From Lonepinella koalarum (GTDB lineage: Bacteria > Pseudomonadota > Gammaproteobacteria > Enterobacterales > Pasteurellaceae): DNA of 64,000 nt. Shown one piece after another: positions 10,032-18,611 of this stretch. Position 1 is the first letter of the stretch. Each line of letters begins with the position of its first letter. Position numbers and translations under genes: made by a program. The notes beneath the pieces were generated by a model, which worked only from the letters and a program-made list of their open reading frames with translations, ran no database searches and was not told the DNA's origin. The DNA is taken from positions 62,001 through 126,000 of the forward strand of contig NZ_SRHX01000003.1 in assembly GCF_004565475.1 (NCBI RefSeq), written 5' to 3'.

Positions 10032-11033
10032 ATGCTGAGTCTTGAAAGCCAAGTTTTACAACGTCATCTTGCTTTTTTTGAACATAAATCTGTTTTATTT
10101 GCTGGGGGAGTTAATGATGATTTTCCAATGCAAATTCGTTCGCAGGGAAAATCTGTCAAGATTTGGTCTTGTTATTTTGATTATGTGAACCACTTAAAAG
10201 ACAAAAGTGCGGTGCATTTTGGCGAAATTTTTCAGGATCAAGCGGATTTGATGGTTTTTTACTGGACGAAAAATAAGCAAGAAGTACAGTTTCAATTAAT
10301 GCAATTATTGGCAAATGCTAGCGTTAATCAGGAAATTTTAATTATTGGTGAAAATCGTTGTGGTGTGCGTTCGGTTGAGAAAATGCTTTCGCCATTTGGT
10401 GAGATTGGCAAAATTGACAGTGCCAGACGTTGTGGGTTGTATCATTTTTGTTTAACAGAAGTGCCACAATTTGAGTTTGCAACCTATTGGAAGACTTACC
10501 AAAATCAGAAACTTGGAGAATTAAAAATTCAAAGTTTGCCCGGGGTATTTAGTGCTAATGAATTAGATCTCGGCACAGATTTATTGCTTTCTACACTTAA
10601 TCATACAATTACTGGTGATGTTCTTGATATTGGATGTGGTGCTGGGGTGATTGGGGCATTTATTAAGCAACATAATCCACAAATTAATTTGGTGATGAGC
10701 GATATTCACGCGATGGCGATTGCTTCGGCTAAACGGACGTTAGATGAAAATGGGGTGGCTGGTGAAGTGATAGCGAGTGACGTATTTTCCCATATTCAAG
10801 GTAAATTTGATTTGATTATTTCTAATCCGCCATTTCATGATGGTATTGATACGGCGTATCAGACTGTAACGACCTTAATTGAACAGGCACAACAACATTT
10901 AAAATCAGGTGGAGAATTGAGAATTGTAGCCAATGCGTTTTTGCCGTATGCGGATTTGTTAGATCGCTGTTTCGGTCGGCATCAGGTATTGGCGAAAACG
11001 GGCAAGTTTAAGGTTTATGCTGTTAACGTTTAG
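10032..11033 (+). CDS. rsmC: 16S rRNA (guanine-1207-N2)-methyltransferase
   Basis: SAM-dependent methylation of G1207 in the small ribosomal subunit. The protein has 333 residues in two parts: a degenerate N-terminal methyltransferase-like domain and an active C-terminal one. The latter shows the SAM motif VLDIGCGAGVIGAFI at about 198-212, SDIHAMAIASAKRTL and the catalytic NPPFHDG typical of N2-guanine/N6-adenine enzymes. AGGAATA precedes the ATG. It converges on the nucleoside hydrolase gene across a short hairpin. An uptake core lies at 10205-10213. Confidence 0.95.
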   Translation: MLSLESQVLQRHLAFFEHKSVLFAGGVNDDFPMQIRSQGKSVKIWSCYFDYVNHLKDKSAVHFGEIFQDQADLMVFYWTKNKQEVQFQLMQLLANASVNQEILIIGENRCGVRSVEKMLSPFGEIGKIDSARRCGLYHFCLTEVPQFEFATYWKTYQNQKLGELKIQSLPGVFSANELDLGTDLLLSTLNHTITGDVLDIGCGAGVIGAFIKQHNPQINLVMSDIHAMAIASAKRTLDENGVAGEVIASDVFSHIQGKFDLIISNPPFHDGIDTAYQTVTTLIEQAQQHLKSGGELRIVANAFLPYADLLDRCFGRHQVLAKTGKFKVYAVNV

Positions 11034-11041
11034 GATAGAGA

Positions 11042-11061
11042 TCCCCGTCCTCTCGTACGGG
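11042..11061. terminator. Hairpin between rsmC and rih; half copy of the dispersed element
   Basis: CCCCGT and ACGGGG pair over an 8-base loop. The 20-base unit matches the left ends of the palindromic elements at 1493 and 12022 (CCCCG-N10-CGGGG pattern), with no right half. It sits between convergent stops and probably stops transcription from both sides, though neither strand has a strong T run. Confidence 0.6.
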
Positions 11062-11067
11062 GAAATG

Positions 11068-11997
11068 TTAAATAGTTTTAAGTGAATTAATCACCAAATC
11101 CCAAAACCGTTCCCGATCTAACTTGGTTGCCACAAAGGTATTACAAGGTTTCGGAGGATAACGGAAATCGGCTACGGTCATACCTAAAGTATGGGTGCCA
11201 GTTAATTCGATATTAATAGGCACTTGTTTCACTTCAATTAAGGTTGGGTCGATAATATAAGCTACTGCACAGACATCGTGTACAGGAGGTGCATCAAAGT
11301 TTTGGTTCTTTTTGTACATTTTGCCAAAGAAATCCAGCAAGTCCACCACAAATCTTGACACGGGCGTGGCAATATCTGCAATACGTTGCACCACATCAGG
11401 GGTAGCCAAGGCTTGGTGGGTAAGATCTAAACCCACCATGATGACTTTCCAGCCCGCATTAAACACAATATGAGCGGCTTCTGGATCAATCTTAATATTA
11501 AATTCGGCAACTGCTGACCAGTTTCCGGTATGATAGCCTCCGCCCATTAGTACCACTTCTTTAACCCGATTAATAATGCGTGGCTCAAGGCGAGCAGCTA
11601 AGGCGATATTGGTTAATCCGCCAGTTGGCACTAGAGTAATGGTCTTTTCAGGGTGTGACATTACCAAATCAATGATTAAATTGACGGCGTGTTGCTCGCT
11701 TAGGGATTGTGTTGGTGTTGGTAATACTGGACCATCTAACCCCGTTTTGCCATGAATATTCGCCGCATTTTCTACTTCTCTCACCAGCGGACGGTCCATC
11801 CCCTTTGCAATGGGAATACCACGAATATGAGCAATTTCCGCTACGGCTAAAGCATTGCGAGAAACCTTATCAATAGTTTGATTTCCCACAACAGTTGTAA
11901 TAGCGAGTAATTCAATATTTGGATTGCCGTGAGCCAGTAAAATTGCAATGGCATCATCGTGACCGGGATCGCAGTCTAAAATAATTTTTTGTGCCAT
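11068..11997 (-). CDS. Inosine-uridine-type nucleoside hydrolase (Rih family)
   Basis: Cytoplasmic N-ribohydrolase that splits nucleosides to base and ribose. The 309-residue protein has the calcium-binding N-terminal signature ILDCDPGHDDAIAILLA, then GNQTIDKVSRNAL, NIHGKTGLDGPVLP, LVPTGGLTNIALA, VVLMGGGYHTGNWS-AEFNIKIDPEAA and the active-site segment PPVHDVCAVAY (His-Asp). It resembles both RihA (rather the start and FFG segments) and RihB (ITTVVGNQT, VPTGGLTN), so substrate choice (pyrimidine versus mixed) is left open. It ends a leftward region; a palindromic repeat separates it from afuC. Confidence 0.9.
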   Translation of the reverse strand: MAQKIILDCDPGHDDAIAILLAHGNPNIELLAITTVVGNQTIDKVSRNALAVAEIAHIRGIPIAKGMDRPLVREVENAANIHGKTGLDGPVLPTPTQSLSEQHAVNLIIDLVMSHPEKTITLVPTGGLTNIALAARLEPRIINRVKEVVLMGGGYHTGNWSAVAEFNIKIDPEAAHIVFNAGWKVIMVGLDLTHQALATPDVVQRIADIATPVSRFVVDLLDFFGKMYKKNQNFDAPPVHDVCAVAYIIDPTLIEVKQVPINIELTGTHTLGMTVADFRYPPKPCNTFVATKLDRERFWDLVINSLKTI

Positions 11998-12021
11998 ATT
12001 TTCTCCTACCTATTATCCATC

Positions 12022-12125
12022 CCCCGTACTTTCGTATGGGGCTAAGCATAGTGACGCTACGCCGTAGCTTTTATCCCAAGATGCGGAGCATCGTGATTTA
12101 CTTAGCCCTGTACGCCAGTGCAGGG
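12022..12125. repeat. Dispersed palindromic element, copy B
   Basis: Same architecture as the element at 1493-1599. The outer left unit is CCCCGTACTTTCGTATGGGG and the internal hairpins are GCTAC-GCC-GTAGC and GATGC-GGA-GCATC. The right end CTGTACGCCAGTGC is identical to copy A. The stems are kept while a loop base differs (TCC versus GCC), which suggests structure matters. It lies between the afuC stop and the nucleoside hydrolase start. Confidence 0.75.
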
Positions 12126-12129
12126 CAGA

Positions 12130-13176
12130 TCATCCTTTTCTCAACAAAAACACCCCATGCTCACTCAAATGCACAAACGCGCTTTCAGCTTTCGGATCAA
12201 AATCTTCAGGATTGCAATTAACTAATAGAGCTTTTCCTCCCCAGTTAGCTACAATTTCCCAATGGTTCCCCATATACACCGCACTTTTAATTTGACATCG
12301 TTGACTAGCTTCACCTTGGTGTTTTAAGCGAATGGCTTCGGGACGAATTCCCACTAAACATTCTCCATCAGGTAAACCAAATTGATCAGCACTTGGCAAA
12401 TGGAATTGGTAGTTATTAATCGTTACTTGATTTTGCGAAAGGATACCTTCAAAAATACTGCTTTCACCCATAAAGTTGGCTAAAAATAACGAATTAGGAC
12501 GTAAATACAATTCTTTGGCAGGCGCTTTTTGCATAATTTTGCCTTTGTGCATGACGATTACTTCGTCTGACACCGCAAAAGCTTCAGCTTGATCATGAGT
12601 TACATAAAGTGAGGTAATTCCCAAACTTTGTTGTAACTCACGGATTTTTTCTCGCATAGAACGGCGTAAATTTGCATCTAAATTACTCAATGGTTCATCA
12701 AATAACAACACTTTCGGTTTTAACACCAAGGCACGAGCCAAAGCGACACGTTGTTGTTGACCGCCTGAAATTTGATCCACAAAACGATCTTCAAAGCCTA
12801 CGAGATCCACCAATTCCAAAGCTTCTTTCACTCGTTGTTTGCACTCTTCACTACTTATGCCTTGCATTCGTAAACCATAACCCACATTATCGCCGATAGA
12901 CATGTGAGGAAATAACGCATAGGACTGGAACACAATACAAATATCCCGATTTTGAATGGACGATTTGGTGACATCTTCGCCGTCAATAAAAATTTGCCCT
13001 GAAGTAGGCGTTTCTAATCCTGCTACCAACCGCAATACGGTGGTTTTTCCACAACCCGAAGGCCCGAGCAACGTGACCATTGTGCCGCGTTTAATGGTTA
13101 AATCTAAATTATCAATCACAACCGCTTTACCAAAGGCTTTCGTGATATTTTTTAATACTAAGAAATCTTGACTCAT
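12130..13176 (-). CDS. afuC: AfuC/FbpC-type ABC transporter ATPase
   Basis: ATP-hydrolysing subunit of the AfuABC importer. The 348 residues contain an ATPase domain (about 1-240) with Walker A GPSGCGKT, the Q-loop FQSYALFPH, signature [14 protein letters not shown], Walker [13 protein letters not shown] and switch YVTHDQAEA, then a TOBE-like C-terminal region. The family was first named for ferric iron. The Actinobacillus AfuABC system has since been shown to carry sugar phosphates (established, recalled). It is last in the leftward unit afuA-afuB-afuC, 15 bases after afuB. An uptake core is inside at 12278. Confidence 0.92.
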   Translation of the reverse strand: MSQDFLVLKNITKAFGKAVVIDNLDLTIKRGTMVTLLGPSGCGKTTVLRLVAGLETPTSGQIFIDGEDVTKSSIQNRDICIVFQSYALFPHMSIGDNVGYGLRMQGISSEECKQRVKEALELVDLVGFEDRFVDQISGGQQQRVALARALVLKPKVLLFDEPLSNLDANLRRSMREKIRELQQSLGITSLYVTHDQAEAFAVSDEVIVMHKGKIMQKAPAKELYLRPNSLFLANFMGESSIFEGILSQNQVTINNYQFHLPSADQFGLPDGECLVGIRPEAIRLKHQGEASQRCQIKSAVYMGNHWEIVANWGGKALLVNCNPEDFDPKAESAFVHLSEHGVFLLRKG

Positions 13177-13191
13177 AATTTACAACCTTTA

Positions 13192-15249
13192 TTAATTCAT
13201 TGTTTTCGCTTTGGAACGGGAAATGCGAGTGTCGCCCACGATCCAGTCAAAGAATAAGATAATTGCCATCATCACCACGATTAAAATTGAACCATAAGCA
13301 ATGGCAATACCATATTCGCCGTCTTCTACACGGTTTAAAATATAGGATGTGGCGACCCTTGTATCTGCGGTTACTAAGAACACGATGGCACTAACTGTAG
13401 TCATCGCTCGTACGAAACTGGTGACTAATGCCGATAATAACGCTGGTTTTAATAATGGGAATACGATATACCAAATGGTTTTAAATGAACTACCTTTTAA
13501 GGAAAGCGAGGCTTCATCTAAGGATTTATCTAGCTGACCCAATCCAGCCACCGCCGAACGCATCCCCACCGGCATATTACGCATGACCATGGATAGAATA
13601 ATAATCATGCTCGTTCCTGTTAGATAAATTGGAGCATCATTAAAGGCTAAAATATAAGATACCCCCGCGACAGTTCCCGGCACGGCAAAACAAAGCAAGG
13701 TTAAGAATTCCAACGTTTTTTTACCTTTAAAATCACGACGTACCGTCACATAAGCAATCAACAAACCAAACAACGCTGTAATCGGTGCAGCAGTAGCAGC
13801 AAATAACACTGTTTGAATCAAAGATGGCCAAGCTCCATCACTAAATCCTTGACCAAATAAAGTGATATAGTTTTTTAAGGTTAAGGTATAGTCTACGCCC
13901 CAGTTTACTGTAAAGCTACCGTAGAAAATGCTGCCGTATAGAGTAAGATTAAAACAAATCCAAAATGCTAAGATAAAAATAATCGTCCATTTTAGCCCTG
14001 CAGGTAAATCTTGTGTTTCCCCACGATAAGATTTGCCCGAAACTGTTACATAGGAGCGATTGCCAATCCAAATATATTGAATCACGAAAATCGCTAAGGA
14101 AAAAATTAATAATAGTGAACCTAGCGTACTAGCGGAGGCGTAATCTAATTGCGATCCTGCAATATAAAAATAAATTTGCGTGGCTAACACATCAAAACTA
14201 CCGCCTAGCACCAATGGGTTACTAAAATCTGCCAAAGATTGAATAAATACAATCAAGAACGAGTTTGCTAGGGCCGGGCGTAACAACGGGAAAATAATGC
14301 TATAGAATGTTTGATAGCGGTTGGCTCGTAAGGTGTAAGAGGCTTCTTCAATAGACGGATGAATAGATTTCAACGCACCATCTAAAATCATGAAAGACAT
14401 TGGTGTAAATGCCAAAATCTGCGCAATCGCGATACCGTTAAAACCATATAGCCAGTTATGGTTAGTAAAGCCTAAATATTCATCTAAAAATTCCGTTACA
14501 TAACCTGAACGCCCCAGCATTAAGGTTACCCCAAGACCGACCACAAATGGTGGTGTCACAATTGGTAAAATTGAGAAAATTTTACCAATAAACGCCGTGC
14601 GTCTCGCAATTCTAGTGGTATAAAGGGCAAAAGCTAAGCCAAAAATGGTGGAAACGATTCCCACAAAACTCGATAAAGTAAGGGAATTGGTAATTACTCG
14701 AACAATATAATTTTGGCTTAATATACGTAATACTTGTTGTGGAGCGAAAGTATCACCGTCATAAAACATAGATACGAAAATTGCCACTGTTGGATACACA
14801 ATAAAAAAGGCAATTAATAAGATAATAGCCAAAATTGAACCAATAATAAATTTATCCCCTTGCATTACTTTCAATTTTGCTAAAGCAAAAGTAGCAATAG
14901 CAGAAAGTGTACAAATGAGAATAAGCACTGAGTAACCCATGGATATTTTGTAAATCATTGCACTGATAAACAAAAATAAAAAGTTGAAGCCAACTAACGC
15001 TAATTCAGTTTTAGCTTGCTTTTCTGTTGGTAAATTTAATTTTGCAATAATTAGAAAACCAACTAATGGTAAAAACCATAAAATAGTTAAATTAAATGAT
15101 GACCAACCCATGGCATCATAAAATTCATCGGCGGTACTTTCCAACAAGCCATAATCTAAGGCTTGAGATGGTAGCACAAGAAAAGCAATTAAAGAAAGCA
15201 ACAACCAAAAATGACTGGTCTGCATAAAGGGTGTTTTTGCGGAATACAT
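13192..15249 (-). CDS. afuB: AfuB/FbpB-type fused ABC permease
   Basis: Inner-membrane channel of the AfuABC importer. The 685 residues hold two tandem binding-protein-dependent permease domains. An N-terminal extension carries several extra helices (about 1-165). The first domain (to about 400) has the EAA loop EEASYTLRANRYQTFYSIIFPLLRPAL, and the second (about 440-680) has DEASLSLKGSSFKTIWYIVFPLLKPAL; each half therefore docks on an AfuC copy. It is 15 bases upstream of afuC and 248 bp behind the afuA stop. That gap has its own CRP-like site, so afuBC may also be expressed without afuA. Confidence 0.93.
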   Translation of the reverse strand: MYSAKTPFMQTSHFWLLLSLIAFLVLPSQALDYGLLESTADEFYDAMGWSSFNLTILWFLPLVGFLIIAKLNLPTEKQAKTELALVGFNFLFLFISAMIYKISMGYSVLILICTLSAIATFALAKLKVMQGDKFIIGSILAIILLIAFFIVYPTVAIFVSMFYDGDTFAPQQVLRILSQNYIVRVITNSLTLSSFVGIVSTIFGLAFALYTTRIARRTAFIGKIFSILPIVTPPFVVGLGVTLMLGRSGYVTEFLDEYLGFTNHNWLYGFNGIAIAQILAFTPMSFMILDGALKSIHPSIEEASYTLRANRYQTFYSIIFPLLRPALANSFLIVFIQSLADFSNPLVLGGSFDVLATQIYFYIAGSQLDYASASTLGSLLLIFSLAIFVIQYIWIGNRSYVTVSGKSYRGETQDLPAGLKWTIIFILAFWICFNLTLYGSIFYGSFTVNWGVDYTLTLKNYITLFGQGFSDGAWPSLIQTVLFAATAAPITALFGLLIAYVTVRRDFKGKKTLEFLTLLCFAVPGTVAGVSYILAFNDAPIYLTGTSMIIILSMVMRNMPVGMRSAVAGLGQLDKSLDEASLSLKGSSFKTIWYIVFPLLKPALLSALVTSFVRAMTTVSAIVFLVTADTRVATSYILNRVEDGEYGIAIAYGSILIVVMMAIILFFDWIVGDTRISRSKAKTMN

Positions 15250-15497
15250 ATCATCTCCATTTTTGTATGAGGTACATCATTCAATCCGTATGATGTCGTA
15301 GTATAAAACGATATTAATACTACGTAACTTGCTTAATTATGTTGGAAAAAACAGGTAAATGATACGATATTTCTAAATGTAATTCTGTGACAGAGATCAC
15401 AAATTGGGAATATCAATATCCTTTTAGGATAGAAAATATTATTTATATGCAATACATGACTAATAATTTAGCCATGCATTGTATAGCTTTCAAATAA
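15250..15497. promoter_or_regulatory. afuA-afuB gap with CRP-like site
   Basis: A 248-bp spacer, long for an operon interior. TGTGACAGAGATCACA at 15386-15401 is a full match to TGTGA-N6-TCACA and lies about 137 bp upstream of afuB. No strong terminator was seen behind afuA. Confidence 0.7.
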
Positions 15498-16538
15498 TCA
15501 ATTTGCCAATTTTACTTCATTTACCCATTTATTAATAAGGCGAGTTCTTTCTTCTGTTGAACCGTATTTCTCGAAGTCGTAGTTGATTAGATTTAATGTA
15601 TTAGGATCAAAAGCGGCTGGAGCTTGTTCTGCTGTGGTGTTGGTTAGAATTTGGAAACTATTACCTTTTTTCCAGGCGGTTTCTTGCCCTTCTTTAGATA
15701 ATGCCCAATCTACAAATAATTTAGCATTATCCAAATTTCTCGCTCCTTTTAATATACTCACGCCACCCAGTTCATAACCTGTTCCTTCGCAGGGGACAAC
15801 CATTTCGATTTTAGCCCCTTGTTGAATTTGTAACGCATAATCATGTAAGAATCCAATACCAATGGCTGTTTCACCACGAGCTGCAGCATTGGCTGGGGCG
15901 AAACCTGTTTTAGTATATTGTGAAATGGAAGAGTGTAATTGTTTGAAATAATCAAATGCAGTCTGTTCGCCCCAGAGTTGAACAAAAGTGGCGATAGCGA
16001 CATAGGCTGTCCCCGAACTTTGCGGATCGGCAATTTGAATTTCACCTTTTAAGCGTGAATCGGTTAAATCTTTCCAACATTTTGGCACTTCGTTAATGCC
16101 TAATTTTTTCAGACGTTCGGTATTTACGCCGAAGCCCAAAATTCCCATATAAATAGCGGTGGAATAATTGCCTTTCACTTTACCTGGTTCTTGGAATTTT
16201 TCCACAATTTCGTCAATATGTTTGGATTTATAAGGTTGTAACAACCCCATTTCAGCCGCTTGAGCTTGCGGATCAAAAGTACCGCCATAGACAACATCAC
16301 CTTGTGGATTATTTTTTTCAGCTTCTACTCTTGCTAAAGTTGATCCTGCACTAGCACGAATAAAAGATGCTTTTACATCATATTTTTTGCTGAATGCTTG
16401 CGTTTCAGCCTCACACATTTCATTTGTGGCTGTACAATAAACAACTAGACGACCTTTAGCTTGAGCCGATATGGATAACAACATTGTCGTACCTAAAAGT
16501 GCGGTGGAAATGATAAAAGAAATTTTATTTGGTTTCAT
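15498..16538 (-). CDS. afuA: AfuA-type periplasmic binding protein, paralogue 1
   Basis: Solute receptor feeding AfuBC. The 346 residues start with a signal peptide cut after about residue 27 (ISAQA|KGRLVVYC). The fold segments GGTFDPQAQAAEMGLLQPY, ADPQSSGTAYVAIATFVQLWG and PCEGTGYELGGVSILKGARN are those of AfuA. The mature His205-Asp206 (GFLHDY) and Glu229 (GTGYE), recalled as sugar-phosphate ligands in Actinobacillus AfuA, are present. Unlike the two paralogues at 25-27 kb it has VVYGGT instead of VWYGGT and SAGST instead of the GSGST/GTGS loop. It is the copy linked to afuBC. An uptake core overlaps its signal-peptide region (16497). Confidence 0.9.
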   Translation of the reverse strand: MKPNKISFIISTALLGTTMLLSISAQAKGRLVVYCTATNEMCEAETQAFSKKYDVKASFIRASAGSTLARVEAEKNNPQGDVVYGGTFDPQAQAAEMGLLQPYKSKHIDEIVEKFQEPGKVKGNYSTAIYMGILGFGVNTERLKKLGINEVPKCWKDLTDSRLKGEIQIADPQSSGTAYVAIATFVQLWGEQTAFDYFKQLHSSISQYTKTGFAPANAAARGETAIGIGFLHDYALQIQQGAKIEMVVPCEGTGYELGGVSILKGARNLDNAKLFVDWALSKEGQETAWKKGNSFQILTNTTAEQAPAAFDPNTLNLINYDFEKYGSTEERTRLINKWVNEVKLAN

Positions 16539-16607
16539 AATAACCTCACTTAGTTAGTTAAACGTTAATATTCGGAAGTTATCATAATATATTAATGGTT
16601 TTAAATC

Positions 16608-16623
16608 TGTGACAAAGATCACA
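16608..16623. promoter_or_regulatory. CRP-like site upstream of afuA paralogue 1
   Basis: TGTGACAAAGATCACA is a perfect TGTGA-N6-TCACA palindrome 70 bp upstream of the afuA start. It suggests cAMP-CRP activation of the importer when preferred sugars run out. Confidence 0.75.
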
Positions 16624-16728
16624 AAATGAAAAATAAAGTTTCATTTTATTTCTTTTTCTGCTGTTTTATTTTGATTGTTTAAGGTAATAGTTCGAAAAAT
16701 AGCTTGATATTATAATATTGATAATAAG

Positions 16729-17499
16729 CTAAGCGATTTTTAGTGAAAGATTTAACCCAGCTAATGCAGCTTTATGCTGTGGAGATAGATCTCTGTCAGT
16801 GATGATAAGATCTAGTTTATTCATGGGGAGGACGACATTAAAGCCGTTACGGTTAAACTTTGTGGAGTCAACCACGGCGACAACTTTGGACGAAACAGAT
16901 GCCATGACACTGCTAATGTGGTAGCCTTCGTTAAAAGTGGTTAAACCAATGTGCGGATCGACACCGTCTGCACCCACAAACATAATGTCCGCACGAATCC
17001 CTTGTAGGGCATTTTCTGCCATTGTGCCGTGCATAGAACGTGTTTTGTGGCGAACCGTTCCGCCACAAAGGACAAGGGTTATATCCGGGGAATCAGACAA
17101 AATAGTAGCAGCGGGTAAGTTATTGGTGATAACCGTAATGTTTTTGATTTTTAGTAACTGGTGGGCGATCATCATGGTGGTACTACCGCTGTCTAAAATA
17201 ATGGTGTTGCCTTCTTTAATTAGTTTGGCTGCGGCGTAAGCGATTTGATTTTTGGGATTTTGGGAAAGTGAATAGCGTTCTTCTAATTTAGTTTCAGTAT
17301 CTTCCGATTGTGGTGTATTTAACAATCCTGCACCACCGTGAAAGCGAATCAATAAACCTTGTTTTTCTAATAGGCGTAAATCCGTGCGAATAGAAACTTC
17401 GGAAATATCAAATTGTTGTGAAAGGTCGCTGACCAGTACTGTGCCATTTTCTTTCAATAATTTAATAATTAGATTGCGTCTTTCAAAGGTATTCATCAT
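16729..17499 (-). CDS. gatR: DeoR family transcriptional regulator (probable gat repressor)
   Basis: 256-residue repressor with an N-terminal winged helix-turn-helix (NTFERRNLIIKLLKENGTVLVSDLSQQFDISEVSIRTDLRLLEKQGLLIRFHGGA, about 3-57) and a C-terminal sugar-phosphate sensor of the DeoR/GlpR type (ILDSGSTTMMIA, VLCGGTV, FVGADGVD). It lies right behind the gat genes on the same strand, as in other gat clusters, so control of galactitol genes is likely. The inducer would be a pathway sugar phosphate (inference). A hairpin terminator separates it from gatD, so it may be read through weakly. Confidence 0.85.
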   Translation of the reverse strand: MMNTFERRNLIIKLLKENGTVLVSDLSQQFDISEVSIRTDLRLLEKQGLLIRFHGGAGLLNTPQSEDTETKLEERYSLSQNPKNQIAYAAAKLIKEGNTIILDSGSTTMMIAHQLLKIKNITVITNNLPAATILSDSPDITLVLCGGTVRHKTRSMHGTMAENALQGIRADIMFVGADGVDPHIGLTTFNEGYHISSVMASVSSKVVAVVDSTKFNRNGFNVVLPMNKLDLIITDRDLSPQHKAALAGLNLSLKIA

Positions 17500-17512
17500 T
17501 TTCCCTTAATAA

Positions 17513-17545
17513 ATAAAAGCGTGTAAAAGTTTCACACGCTTTTAT
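17513..17545 (-). terminator. Terminator at the end of the gat operon
   Basis: A perfect 12-bp stem (ATAAAAGCGTGT / ACACGCTTTTAT) with a 9-base loop is followed on the minus strand by TTTATT. It lies between the gatD stop and the gatR start and would reduce read-through into the regulator. Confidence 0.8.
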
Positions 17546-17556
17546 TATACGCTTTT

Positions 17557-18600
17557 TTAATCAAATTTTAAGACTATTTTTCCATTCATTGGCTTTCCGT
17601 CTAATTTATTGACTTCTTCAACATAGTTTTCAATAACATTGATTGAAGAGATAAGTGCGGAGGTATTGATTTTATTTTCTTCAATTAATTTTGTCGCATC
17701 TTGCCACTCTTGACCAGGCCAAGGGGCAGAATAGTTCATCCAAGATCCCAATATGGTTAATTCTTTGCGTAAAATCAGCCCAAATGTATTGGGATTGAGC
17801 GATAATTCATTATGCAATGTGCCAATTAAGGCTAATTGTGCTTTAGACCCTGCTATTTGAATAGAAAGTTCTACGGTTTTTGGCACGCCAGCGGTTTCTA
17901 AAATTAATTGATCAAAGCGTTTCTCTACGAGCTGCAGACTTATCTCTTCTGCCGACAATAAAGCCGAATTGAATACATAATCTGCCCCAAGAGAGGTTGC
18001 AAGATCCAATTTGTCTTGATTGATATCAATAACCGTCACGCTATTTGCCCCTAAGGCTTTAGCACATTGGGCAGCTAATAAGCCAATCGTGCCAGCACCC
18101 ACCACAATCACATTTTTATTGGCACAGCCTTGTGCTAAATAAATGCCATGTAATCCCACGGTGATGGGTTCAATAAACGCACTTTGTAATTCATCAGCTT
18201 GTGCAGGCATTTTAACCAAATTGTATTGATTAACACAAATATACTCCGCATTTGCCCCGAATCGTCTTGAGCCGATAAAATTGTAATGTTTACATAGCGA
18301 GTAAAATCCTTTTTCACATTCAGGGCAGTTAAAACAAGGTTGTAAAGGGGCACAAGCCACCAAATCCCCTTGCTTTAAATCCCTGACATTTTCTCCAACT
18401 TGTTCTACAATACCACTAAATTCGTGACCCAGAACAATGGGATAAAAATGCGTACCATGATGAAAAATACGGGGAATATCGGAGCCACAAAGCCCCGAAT
18501 AACGCACTTTCACTAATACATCGTTAGCATTTTCTATCTTTGGTTTATCCAGATCCTGAATAACCATTTGTCTATTTGCTTGAATGACGACCGCTTTCAT
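17557..18600 (-). CDS. gatD: Galactitol-1-phosphate 5-dehydrogenase
   Basis: Zinc-dependent medium-chain dehydrogenase that oxidises galactitol-1-phosphate to tagatose-6-phosphate with NAD. The 347 residues show the catalytic zinc site (GLCGSDIPRIFHHG, GHEFSGIVEQVG), the structural zinc cysteines CFNCPECEKGFYSLC at about 90-104 and a Rossmann segment VIVVGAGTIGLLAAQCAKALGA. The size and sequence pattern (WMNYSAPWPGQEWQ) fit GatD. It is 11 bases behind gatC and is the last enzyme gene of the operon. A relative acting on another hexitol phosphate is possible but less likely given the PTS type. Confidence 0.92.
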   Translation of the reverse strand: MKAVVIQANRQMVIQDLDKPKIENANDVLVKVRYSGLCGSDIPRIFHHGTHFYPIVLGHEFSGIVEQVGENVRDLKQGDLVACAPLQPCFNCPECEKGFYSLCKHYNFIGSRRFGANAEYICVNQYNLVKMPAQADELQSAFIEPITVGLHGIYLAQGCANKNVIVVGAGTIGLLAAQCAKALGANSVTVIDINQDKLDLATSLGADYVFNSALLSAEEISLQLVEKRFDQLILETAGVPKTVELSIQIAGSKAQLALIGTLHNELSLNPNTFGLILRKELTILGSWMNYSAPWPGQEWQDATKLIEENKINTSALISSINVIENYVEEVNKLDGKPMNGKIVLKFD

Positions 18601-18611
18601 CTTAAAACACC

